Assembly (NCBI GenBank): GCA_035534615.1
Contig: DATLRO010000116.1
Span: 1-41,951 of the forward strand
DNA from: JAGWRA01 sp035534615
GTDB taxonomy: Bacteria; Acidobacteriota; Vicinamibacteria; Vicinamibacterales; CAVVIG01
DNA: 41,951 bases
Direction of reading: 5' to 3'
Each line of letters starts with the position of its first letter. The first letter of the stretch is position 1. Under the pieces are notes generated by a model. That model was not told where the DNA came from, did not search any database, and saw only the letters and a program-made list of their open reading frames with translations. The translations under genes were made by a program, and so were the position numbers. Below are positions 22,509-28,549 of the stretch, one piece after another.

Positions 22509-23491
22509 CGTACATGGACTGGCGGGACGTCCCCGGAGACGTGATCCGCCCGCTCTACGATGCGGAGGGGGCGCGGTGGACCGCCGCGCTCGACTGGAAT
22601 CTCCAGCCCTCCTGGGACATCGTCGAACCGGCGCGCGCCGCCGGCCGCCTGCCCGGCCTGCTCGCCCGCGATCGCGACGGCCGCGTGACCGGCTGGGCGT
22701 TCTACCTGCTGCACGGCGACATCCTGCAGATCGGGGCCCTGGTCGGCGACCGCGCCGCCACCGTCCGCGGCCTGCTGGACGCGATTCTGCGGTCGCCCGA
22801 AGCGGCGCTGGCGCGGGAGCTGACCGGCTTCCTGTTTCCCCGCGGCTCCGCCGAACAGGCGGCGTTCCTCCGCCGCCGGATTCCGGTCTACCAGCACGAG
22901 TATCTGCGCCGCACCCTCGGGCCGGCGGACGTCGACGCGGCCACGGCCGTTGCCGGGGAACAGGGCGGGATCCGTCTGCGGGCCTGGACGCCGCACGACG
23001 CGGTCGCCATGGTCCGGCTGCTGGCCCGCGCCTATCAGCAGGCGCCGACGGTCCGCTGCTTCGCGCCGCACGAGCGGCTCGAGGAGTGGGCGCACTACCT
23101 CGGCCAGCTCGTCCGGACGGCCGCCTGCGGCGAGTTCCTGCCGCACGCCAGCTTCATTGCGGAGCGCGTCGCGACGCGGGAGCCGGTCGGGCTCATCGTG
23201 ACGACGGCGGTCGGCCCGCGGACCGCACACGTCGCCCAGGTAGCCGTCGAGCCGGGGCTGACCCGCGCCGGCATCGGCCGCCGCCTGCTTCGCGCGGCGC
23301 TCGGGGCCGCCCGGACGGCCGGCCACGACCGCGTCACGCTCGTGGTCGCCCGGGAGAACGATCCGGCACGGCGGCTCTACGATCAGCTCGGGTTCGACCC
23401 CGTCGCCTCCTTCCTGTTTGCCTCGCGCCAGACCCCGCTGCGGCGCGCGTTTCCGGCCGTACGGACGCGCCGCCAGGCGTCGGCGGCCTAG
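22505..23491 (+). CDS. Tandem-GNAT N-acetyltransferase of unknown substrate
   Basis: The 328-residue protein appears to hold two GNAT folds. The N-terminal one (to ~130) is degenerate with no clear acetyl-CoA loop. The C-terminal one (~156-310) has the acetyl-CoA binding region AHVAQVAVEPGLTRAGIGRR with the R/Q-x-x-G-x-G/A motif at 254-260, and the late NDPARRLYDQLGF motif. It overlaps csrA by 4 bp (ATGA), so it is translated with the flagellar regulators and not simply a neighbour. Substrate is not evident; flagellar proteins, or the amino sugar made from the 33-42 kb operon, are possible but unproven. It has no close PseH-like length or layout (PseH is about 160 residues). Confidence 0.7.
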   Translation: MTYMDWRDVPGDVIRPLYDAEGARWTAALDWNLQPSWDIVEPARAAGRLPGLLARDRDGRVTGWAFYLLHGDILQIGALVGDRAATVRGLLDAILRSPEAALARELTGFLFPRGSAEQAAFLRRRIPVYQHEYLRRTLGPADVDAATAVAGEQGGIRLRAWTPHDAVAMVRLLARAYQQAPTVRCFAPHERLEEWAHYLGQLVRTAACGEFLPHASFIAERVATREPVGLIVTTAVGPRTAHVAQVAVEPGLTRAGIGRRLLRAALGAARTAGHDRVTLVVARENDPARRLYDQLGFDPVASFLFASRQTPLRRAFPAVRTRRQASAA

Positions 23492-23669
23492 GGGTCCGTT
23501 CGCCACCCGCGCGTCAATCCTGCAACGCGCTCTGGAAGCGGCCGTCCGGGCCGCCCGTCTTGCCTCGTCCCTTCCCGCAGGCGTCCGCGGGTCTTCGTCC
23601 GGCGTGGTGTGTTCGCCGCCAGGCGTCGCCGCGGCGCTCCGGGGGCGGACGTGTGCGCCGAGCGGCCTC
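23492..23669. other. Convergent intergenic region with hairpins
   Basis: The 178-bp gap separates the plus-strand GNAT gene from the minus-strand chaperone-like gene. It holds two short stems: GCGGCC / GGCCGC at 23538-23554 and CCCGC / GCGGG at 23574-23591. Neither has a clear T tract. They may end both convergent transcripts. No further gene was seen here. Confidence 0.35.
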
Positions 23670-24149
23670 TCAGCCGCGCCTGTTGACGAGGGCGGCGCTG
23701 GCGACTTCGGGGGTGACGACGCGGCGGTAGGCGGCGAGCGTGGCCTCGCCGACCTCGAGGGTCTGGGCGACGAACCGCCGCGCCACCTCGGCTTCCCGGA
23801 TCGCCTGCACCGTCTCGCGGTCCGACGCCATGATGGTGGCGACCAGGTCGGAGGCCTGGCGGTGGAGCGCCAGGACCTGGTCGTACGCCGGCAGCCCGGT
23901 CGCGTCGCGATGCTGGTGGTGGATGGCGAGGCGCAGCGGTTTGATCTCGTGCTCGACCCTGACGAGGCTCGCCATCAGCCGCTCGCGCTCGTCGTTCAGC
24001 TTGTTGACCGCCTGGAGCGTCGAATTCGGCTCGCGCGTCGCGGTGTGCTGAATCTGCGCCAGGCGCTGCAGGTGGCGCAACAGACCCAGTTCGGCTTCCA
24101 GGCCGGCCGCGTAGGCCGTGAGGGCCTGTTCGAGCTCGGTGCGGGTCAC
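23670..24149 (-). CDS. FlgN/FliT-like helical flagellar chaperone candidate
   Basis: The 159-residue product, read from a GTG at 24149 that overlaps the fliS stop (GTGA), is fully helical with no membrane segment or enzyme motif. It has the paired-helix layout of small export chaperones: LEQALTAYAAGLEAELGLLR, LNDERERLMASLVRVEHEIK and RFVAQTLEVGEATLAAYRRV. The order flaG-fliD-fliS-this gene recalls fliD-fliS-fliT, so a FliT-like (FliD chaperone) role is the most likely from context, although the LxxERxxLM region also resembles FlgN proteins. A separate FlgN candidate is at 19142-19501. Identification is moderate at best. Confidence 0.5.
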   Translation of the reverse strand: MTRTELEQALTAYAAGLEAELGLLRHLQRLAQIQHTATREPNSTLQAVNKLNDERERLMASLVRVEHEIKPLRLAIHHQHRDATGLPAYDQVLALHRQASDLVATIMASDRETVQAIREAEVARRFVAQTLEVGEATLAAYRRVVTPEVASAALVNRRG

Positions 24150-24556
24150 TCCTGACCCCGCTGGACCGGCACGGGGCCCGCAGGGGTCGCCGCGGCCTGG
24201 GCCCACCCTTCGCGGAGCGTGCCAAGCAGCTGCAGCGACTCATCGATCGGTTCGACCCGGTGGCGCATGTTCGCGTCGATGATGCGCTCGCGCAGATAGG
24301 TGTACAGCGAGTCGAGCTGCCGCGCGATGTCGCCGCCGGCCGAGAGGTCCAGGGTGCTCTGGAGATGGTTGATGATGGCCAGCGTATGCGAGATGCCCCG
24401 GTGTCGCGTCGGCAGATCGCGCTTCGCCATGGCGTCGCGCACCTTCGTCAGGGCCTGAATCGCCGTGTCGTAGAGCAGGACGATCTGCTCCATCGGCGAG
24501 CACGATTGCACCTGGGTCGACTGGTAGGCGGCGGTGGCGCGGGCGGCGGCGTGCAT
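24146..24556 (-). CDS. fliS: Flagellin export chaperone FliS
   Basis: FliS binds the C-terminal helix of flagellin and stops early polymerisation. The 136-residue product shows family features: AAYQSTQVQSCSPMEQIVLL, YDTAIQALTKVRDAM, and the later LDLSAGGDIARQLDSLYTYL and RERIIDANMRHRVEPIDESL. The ATG at 24556 gives the usual length plus a short flexible C-terminal tail. It follows fliD by 17 bp and overlaps the next gene by 4 bp. FliS family motifs are clear, so identification is secure. Confidence 0.94.
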   Translation of the reverse strand: MHAAARATAAYQSTQVQSCSPMEQIVLLYDTAIQALTKVRDAMAKRDLPTRHRGISHTLAIINHLQSTLDLSAGGDIARQLDSLYTYLRERIIDANMRHRVEPIDESLQLLGTLREGWAQAAATPAGPVPVQRGQE

Positions 24557-24573
24557 GCGGAGAAGGCCTCTGG

Positions 24574-25965
24574 TCAGTTGAGCTGGTACTGATTCGTCAA
24601 GCCGGTCAGCGAGCCGGCCTCGTTGTTGAGCGTCGAGATCGTCGTATCGGCGGCGGCGTATTCCTGCTGAAGCGACTGCTGCTGCAGGGCCAGCTGGTTC
24701 TGCATGTCGATGATCTGCTGGCCGAGCATCGACAGCTCGTTCGAGATCTGTGTCTGCTGATTGGCGACCAGGCCGCCCGAGCCGACGTAGCTGGTGACCA
24801 TGTTGTTGACCGACGAGAAGACGCCGCTGCTGCCGTCGGGTCCCGAGAACAGGTTCTGGATGTCGTTCAGCGACGTCGCCGCCGCGGCGCTGTCGAACGC
24901 ACCGCTGTTGAACGTGAGGTTGCCCGACGTGTCGAAGCCGATGCCGACCTGTGCCAGGTACTGGTACGTCGGGTCGGTGCCGCCCGGGCCGCCGAGCATG
25001 CTGCTGAGGTTGATCATCAGGCCCCGCAGCAGGCCGTCGTTGGCGATGCTCGTCGGATCGCCGTTCAGGTACGCCTGCTCCTGCGACTGCGCGAACGTTT
25101 CCAGGTTGTTGTACGCGGTGACGAAGCTCTGGACGAGCGATTTGGCGTTCGAGGTGTCCTGCGTCACCGTCAGCGTGATCGTCGTGTTCGGGTCGGCCTG
25201 CAGCAGCGTGAGGGTCGATCCGGGAATCACGGAGCCGATGTTGTTCGTGGAGCTGTCGATAGCCAGACCGTTGACCGTCGCCGTGGCGTCGGTCGCGGTC
25301 TGGGCGTTGCCGCCGAACGTGATGCCGGCGCCGCCCGTCAGGTTGTTGGTGATTGTGAACGCATTCGCCGACCCAGTCTGATTGCCGGTCAGCACCAGCG
25401 AATACTGGCCCGGCGAGGACTGCACCACCGAGGCGGTCGCCGGCGTCCCGGTCGTGGCGTTGATCGCGTCCGCGAGCCCCTGGAGCGTCGTGTTGCCGGT
25501 CAGGGTCACCGTGGCGCTGCCGATCGTCAGTGAGCCGCCGCTGGCGACGGTGGTCGTGTTGCTGTCGGCGTAGGTCGAGGTCGACGACGTGACCTGCGCC
25601 TGCGCCAGCGTTTTGACGACGACGCTGTAGCTCCCCTGGGGCGTCGTCGCGCTCGTGCTGAGCGACGCGGCGTTCGCATTCGTGCTGCTCACCGTCGTGC
25701 CGGTGAGCGACCCGACCGCGGCGAGGCTGCTCGCCGCCGTCTGCACCGCCCCGAGGTCCGACGCCAGGGTCGTGTAGTTGCCGTTCTGGGCCTGGAGGTT
25801 CGTCTGCTGCGTCTGCAGCCCGGTCAGGGGGACAGAGGCCTGCTGCATGAGGGCGTTGATGATCGCGTTGAAGTCGATATTGTTGAACCCGCTCATCGTG
25901 ATCGGCGAGAACGTCGACGCCACCGAGGACGCGAACGACGAGGTCGACGAAACGGGCGTGCTCAT
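24574..25965 (-). CDS. fliD: Filament cap protein FliD (HAP2)
   Basis: FliD caps the growing filament and folds flagellin in place. The 463-residue product has a Ser/Thr-rich leader, then the FliD N-terminal signature SGFNNIDFNAIINALMQQAS, followed by TGLQTQQTNLQAQNGNYTTL. The middle is rich in Thr, Ser, Asn and Val, as usual for the surface domains, and the C-terminal coiled region contains LSMLGQQIIDMQNQLALQQQ and ends near GLTNQYQLN. It lies 9 bp after flaG and before fliS, in a common flaG-fliD-fliS order, probably all from the sigma-28-type promoter at 26290-26316. Confidence 0.94.
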   Translation of the reverse strand: MSTPVSSTSSFASSVASTFSPITMSGFNNIDFNAIINALMQQASVPLTGLQTQQTNLQAQNGNYTTLASDLGAVQTAASSLAAVGSLTGTTVSSTNANAASLSTSATTPQGSYSVVVKTLAQAQVTSSTSTYADSNTTTVASGGSLTIGSATVTLTGNTTLQGLADAINATTGTPATASVVQSSPGQYSLVLTGNQTGSANAFTITNNLTGGAGITFGGNAQTATDATATVNGLAIDSSTNNIGSVIPGSTLTLLQADPNTTITLTVTQDTSNAKSLVQSFVTAYNNLETFAQSQEQAYLNGDPTSIANDGLLRGLMINLSSMLGGPGGTDPTYQYLAQVGIGFDTSGNLTFNSGAFDSAAAATSLNDIQNLFSGPDGSSGVFSSVNNMVTSYVGSGGLVANQQTQISNELSMLGQQIIDMQNQLALQQQSLQQEYAAADTTISTLNNEAGSLTGLTNQYQLN

Positions 25966-25974
25966 GGGCGTCCC

Positions 25975-26232
25975 CTAGCGCTGCACCGGGCCGGTCCCCA
26001 GCCGTGCGGCGAATCCTGCCAGCCGATGCCGGACCGCACTCGGCAGCTGCTGGCTCGGTTCCCCCGTGCGGCCGTCCACCAGCCGCATGACACGCTGGCC
26101 GGTCTGCGGGCTCAGCCCGAAGGCGACCCCGATGTTGTACTCGGCCAGCAGACTCCTGATTGCAGCAAGCGGCGTGCCTTCGGTCTGAGCCTGGGGCGGG
26201 TCGGGCGTCCGGCGGACGTCGGGTCGTTTCAC
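25975..26232 (-). CDS. flaG: FlaG family flagellar protein
   Basis: FlaG proteins are small and usually stand before fliD; they affect filament length or stability. The 85-residue product ends with the family pattern RVMRLVDGRTGEPSQQLPSA, comparable to the V-x-V-x-D-x-x-T-G-E-x-x-x-x-I-P of FlaG. The N-terminus is short and polar. The start is a GTG at 26232 (the upstream triplet context has GGAG ~8 nt before it). It is first in the flaG-fliD-fliS-chaperone operon, with a sigma-28-type promoter ~60-85 bp upstream. Confidence 0.75.
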   Translation of the reverse strand: MKRPDVRRTPDPPQAQTEGTPLAAIRSLLAEYNIGVAFGLSPQTGQRVMRLVDGRTGEPSQQLPSAVRHRLAGFAARLGTGPVQR

Positions 26233-26289
26233 GGTATGACTCCAATATCTCGCGGCAGGTACACTGGCCTGCCTCGGTCTCTGGGAAGG

Positions 26290-26316
26290 TAATCGGCACC
26301 AGGTGTGCCGCCTTGA
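26290..26316 (-). promoter_or_regulatory. Sigma-28-type promoter for flaG-fliD-fliS
   Basis: On the minus strand, TCAA (26316-26313), a 15-nt spacer and GCCGATTA (26297-26290) fit the FliA consensus with the exact standard spacing; the -10 octamer differs from GCCGATAA at one base. The leader of ~50 nt before the flaG GTG contains a 6-bp stem GGCAGG / CCTGCC. The rest of the gap up to the flagellin stop at 26447 holds only the terminator hairpin at 26403-26432. Confidence 0.75.
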
Positions 26317-26402
26317 GGGCCGGAGGGGGTCGGCCGTCCGACCATTTGCGCGGAGGGCGAATATCTGGCGAACACCGGAAGGGCTACGGCGGCGCCTCGG
26401 AA

Positions 26403-26432
26403 GGGCGCGACCGGCCGACGCCGGCCGCGCCC
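26403..26432 (-). terminator. Strong hairpin after flagellin gene 1
   Basis: GGGCGCG pairs with CGCGCCC, then after an A-C mismatch CCGGC pairs with GCCGG around a 4-nt loop. It lies 14 bp after the flagellin stop. A clear T tract is missing, so it may act as a terminator with help from Rho or as a 3' mRNA-stabilising stem for a very abundant transcript. Confidence 0.5.
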
Positions 26433-26446
26433 CCGCCGATGGCGTG

Positions 26447-27250
26447 TTACCGGAGCAGCGTGAGGATTGCCGCCGAGCTGCTGTTGGCCTGCGCCAGAGC
26501 CGAGATGCCGGACTGGTTCAGGATGTTGTACTTCGTCATGCTGGCCGACGCCTGCGCCATGTTCGCGTCCATGATGCGGCTCTCGGCCGCCGTGTCGTTC
26601 ACCACCTGCGACTGCGCCAGCGTGATGGCGTAGTTCAGCCGGTTTTCGAGGTCGCCGACCTTGCCCTGCGAGGTGGCGAGCGTGTTGACCGCGGCGCGGA
26701 TCGTCGACACAGCGGTCGTCGCGGCCGCCTGGTTGGTGATGGCCAGGGTCGAGATACCGAGCGTCGAGGTGGTCACCGCCGCGATCGTGCCGCCGATCTT
26801 GCCGTTGGTGCCGTTGTTGCTCACGAACACCGAGAAGCCAGTCGAGGTGTTGAGGCTCGCGACGCTGGTTTCGCGGTTGATTTCCGTCAGCACGTCCTGG
26901 AACTCGTTGTTCAGAATCGTGCGGCTGGAGTCCGTGGTGCTGCCCGATGCCGCCTGGGTCGCCAGGGTCGACAGCCGATCCAGCAGCTGCGAGACGTTGC
27001 TGAGCGCGCCGTCCTTGATCTGCAGGGACGACAGGCCGTCGTTGGCGTTCAGGATCCCCTGGTTGAGCGTCGCGAGGTCCGACCGGTAGCCGTTCGCCAC
27101 GCCGAGGCCGGCGGCGTCATTGCCGGCGTAGTTGATCCGCAGGCCGCTGGACAACTGTTGCAGGGTGGTGTTGAGACCCTGGCTGGTCTGGTACAGGTTC
27201 GCCTGCGCGTTGACCGACGCGATGTTGGTGACGACAGAAAACGAAGCCAT
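26447..27250 (-). CDS. fliC: Flagellin 1
   Basis: Flagellin is the filament subunit. The 267-residue product starts MASFSVVTNIASVNAQANLY, has the conserved N-terminal helices (LQQLSSGLRINYAGNDAAGL, ANDGLSSLQIKDGALSNVSQ) and C-terminal helices (SRIMDANMAQASASMTKYNI, LNQSGISALAQANSSSAAIL). The length means the outer D2/D3 domains are nearly absent; the middle is rich in Ser, Thr and Asn, suitable as O-glycosylation sites. I chose the ATG at 27250 because it has AAGGAGG 7 nt upstream and matches the other flagellin; an upstream in-frame ATG at 27286 lies in the leader hairpin and is unlikely. It has its own sigma-28-type promoter and a likely CsrA hairpin. Confidence 0.95.
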   Translation of the reverse strand: MASFSVVTNIASVNAQANLYQTSQGLNTTLQQLSSGLRINYAGNDAAGLGVANGYRSDLATLNQGILNANDGLSSLQIKDGALSNVSQLLDRLSTLATQAASGSTTDSSRTILNNEFQDVLTEINRETSVASLNTSTGFSVFVSNNGTNGKIGGTIAAVTTSTLGISTLAITNQAAATTAVSTIRAAVNTLATSQGKVGDLENRLNYAITLAQSQVVNDTAAESRIMDANMAQASASMTKYNILNQSGISALAQANSSSAAILTLLR

Positions 27251-27274
27251 TACTCTTCCTCCTTGAGCATACCC

Positions 27275-27292
27275 GCCGGCATCCATGCCGGC
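27275..27292 (-). promoter_or_regulatory. Likely CsrA-binding hairpin in the flagellin 1 leader
   Basis: On the transcript strand the sequence is GCCGGC-AUGGAU-GCCGGC: a 6-bp perfect stem with a hexaloop of the form A-N-G-G-A-N, the preferred presentation for CsrA. About 20 nt downstream, the Shine-Dalgarno sequence AAGGAGG (27264-27258) holds a second GGA. One site in a loop and one on the ribosome site is the layout by which CsrA represses Bacillus hag. FliW and CsrA are encoded at 21779-22508. Confidence 0.65.
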
Positions 27293-27334
27293 CCGGCTGG
27301 CGGGGCCGTCCCGCCCAGCTGTGACTCGGTTGGG

Positions 27335-27361
27335 TAATCGGAGCGGGAGGAAGAGTCTTTA
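27335..27361 (-). promoter_or_regulatory. Sigma-28-type promoter for flagellin 1
   Basis: On the minus strand, TAAA (27361-27358), a 15-nt spacer and TCCGATTA (27342-27335) match the FliA consensus TAAA-N15-GCCGATAA, with two -10 mismatches. It gives a leader of about 75-80 nt before the ATG at 27250, which contains the CsrA-type hairpin. Confidence 0.75.
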
Positions 27362-27394
27362 ACCCGGCACCCCTGACGGGGCGCCGGCCGGTCC

Positions 27395-27425
27395 CCGCGG
27401 CACCGCCGGCTGGCGGGTGCCGCGG
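27395..27425. terminator. Long GC hairpin between the two flagellin genes
   Basis: CCGCGGCACCGCC pairs with GGCGGGTGCCGCGG with one bulged G and a 4-nt loop, a 13-bp stem. It lies just upstream of the flagellin 1 promoter and ~65 bp after the flagellin 2 stop, so it may end flagellin 2 transcripts and insulate the next promoter. No T tract follows. Confidence 0.45.
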
Positions 27426-27456
27426 CGGTCGACGACGGCCGCGGTGGTGGCCCGCG

Positions 27457-27479
27457 GGCGGGGCTGTGCAGGCCCCGCC
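27457..27479 (-). terminator. Hairpin directly after flagellin gene 2
   Basis: An 8-bp perfect stem GGCGGGGC / GCCCCGCC with a 7-nt loop starts 10 bp after the flagellin 2 stop. As with flagellin 1 there is no T tract, so termination may need Rho, or the stem may protect the mRNA 3' end. Confidence 0.5.
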
Positions 27480-27489
27480 GGCGCCGGGC

Positions 27490-28293
27490 CTACCGCAGCA
27501 GCGTGAGAATCGCGGCGTTCGCCTGATTCGCCTGCGCCAGGGCGGCGATCCCGCTCTGGTTCAGGATGTTGTACTTCGTCATGTCGGCCGACTCCTGCGC
27601 CATGTTCGCGTCCATGATCCGGCTCTGGGCCGCCGTGTTGTTCGTGATCTGCGAGTTGCCGAGCGCGATGGCGTACGTCATCCGGTTCTCCAGATCACCG
27701 ATCGTGCCCTGAGACGTCCCCAGCGTGTCGACCGCGGCGCGAATCGTCGACACCGCCGCCGCTGCCGCCGCCTGCTGCGTGATCGCCAGCGTGGACAGGC
27801 CCAGCACCGACGTGGAGATGGCCCCGATCGTCCCCGACACCACCCCGTTCGTGCTGCTATTGCTCACGAACACCGAGAAACCGCTCGTCGTGTTCAGGTT
27901 GGCGACCGCCGACTCCCGGTCGATTTCCTTCAGCACGTCCTGGAACTCGTTGTTCAGCGTCGTCCGGCTGGTGGCCGTCGTGCTGCCGGAAGCCGCCTGG
28001 GTCGCCAGGGTCGACAGCCGGTCGAGTAGCATCGAGATGTTGCTGAGCGCACCGTCCTTGATCTGCAGGGTCGACAGCCCGTCGTTGGCGTTCTGCACGC
28101 CCTGCTGGAGCACGGCGATGTCCGACCGGTAGCCGTTGGCCACCGCGAGGCCCGCCGCATCGTCGCCGGCGTTGTTGATGCGGAGGCCGCTCGAGAGACG
28201 GGTGAGCGCCTGATCCAGCCCCTGGCTGGTCTGATACAGATTGGCCTGGGCGTTCACCGAGGCGATGTTGGTGACGACCGAGAACGAAGCCAT
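27490..28293 (-). CDS. fliC: Flagellin 2
   Basis: A second flagellin of exactly the same length (267 residues). The first 26 residues are identical to flagellin 1 and both termini are strongly conserved (LTRLSSGLRINNAGDDAAGL; MDANMAQESADMTKYNILNQ). Differences gather in the middle and in some helix surfaces (AVLQQGVQNANDG against ATLNQGILNANDG). I chose the ATG at 28293, with AAGGAG ~10 nt upstream; a longer frame continues into the leader but has no flagellin-like sequence. It has its own sigma-28-type promoter. The pair arose by duplication and then diverged, so the filament may be mixed or segmented, or the genes differently used. Confidence 0.95.
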   Translation of the reverse strand: MASFSVVTNIASVNAQANLYQTSQGLDQALTRLSSGLRINNAGDDAAGLAVANGYRSDIAVLQQGVQNANDGLSTLQIKDGALSNISMLLDRLSTLATQAASGSTTATSRTTLNNEFQDVLKEIDRESAVANLNTTSGFSVFVSNSSTNGVVSGTIGAISTSVLGLSTLAITQQAAAAAAVSTIRAAVDTLGTSQGTIGDLENRMTYAIALGNSQITNNTAAQSRIMDANMAQESADMTKYNILNQSGIAALAQANQANAAILTLLR

Positions 28294-28356
28294 GAGCGTT
28301 ACTCCTTCAGAATCCAACGGCCTGTTCGGCCGGCTGTTGTGGACCCGTGTGCGGGG

Positions 28357-28372
28357 TGTGCGCTCCCGCACA
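28357..28372 (-). promoter_or_regulatory. GGA-loop hairpin in the flagellin 2 leader (inverted-repeat copy 1)
   Basis: On the transcript strand TGTGCG-GGAG-CGCACA forms a 6-bp stem with a GGAG loop, 64 nt before the flagellin 2 start and ~11 nt after the -10 element. A GGA in a hairpin loop is a plausible CsrA site, with another GGA in the Shine-Dalgarno sequence. The same 16 bp occurs in opposite orientation at 28445-28460, on the other side of the promoter. Confidence 0.5.
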
Positions 28373-28382
28373 GTCAGGAGGG

Positions 28383-28409
28383 TAATCGACCGGCCTCGGA
28401 GCTTCTTTA
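28383..28409 (-). promoter_or_regulatory. Sigma-28-type promoter for flagellin 2
   Basis: On the minus strand, TAAA (28409-28406), a 15-nt spacer and GTCGATTA (28390-28383) match the FliA consensus TAAA-N15-GCCGATAA with two -10 mismatches. The -35 context TTAAAG is shared with the flagellin 1 promoter. Confidence 0.75.
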
Positions 28410-28444
28410 ACCCGATTTTGCCGGGTGGCACGATTTCTCAGCCG

Positions 28445-28460
28445 TGTGCGGGAGCGCACA
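28445..28460 (+). repeat. Inverted-repeat copy 2 upstream of the flagellin 2 promoter
   Basis: TGTGCGGGAGCGCACA on the plus strand is the exact inverted copy of the element at 28357-28372; the pair brackets the flagellin 2 promoter. Each copy is itself an inverted repeat, and shorter GTGTGCG units lie beside both (28347-28353 and 28468-28474). It could be an operator pair, a 3' hairpin of convergent RNA, or a duplicated leader element. The 256-bp gap 28294-28549 holds nothing else that I recognise. Confidence 0.5.
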
Positions 28461-28549
28461 GGAAACCGTGTGCGCATGCTGAGGATTTTGAAGGAGTTGC
28501 GACGGAGGAGGCGCCGGGGAGACGTTTGGAGACGTAACCCGTCCCGCGG

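Noticed and set aside
22505..23491. The GNAT gene as PseH/LegH
   Set aside because: It is twice the length of PseH, has a degenerate first domain, sits with csrA and is 10 kb from the sugar operon. Kept as an alternative only.
27361..27490. A GC-rich gene between the flagellins
   Set aside because: No frame with start, ribosome site and plausible protein; two hairpins explain the sequence.
28426..28441. TGGCAC on the plus strand as a sigma-54 -24 element
   Set aside because: The following bases (GATTT, CTCAG) lack the -12 TTGC, and no plus-strand gene lies downstream.
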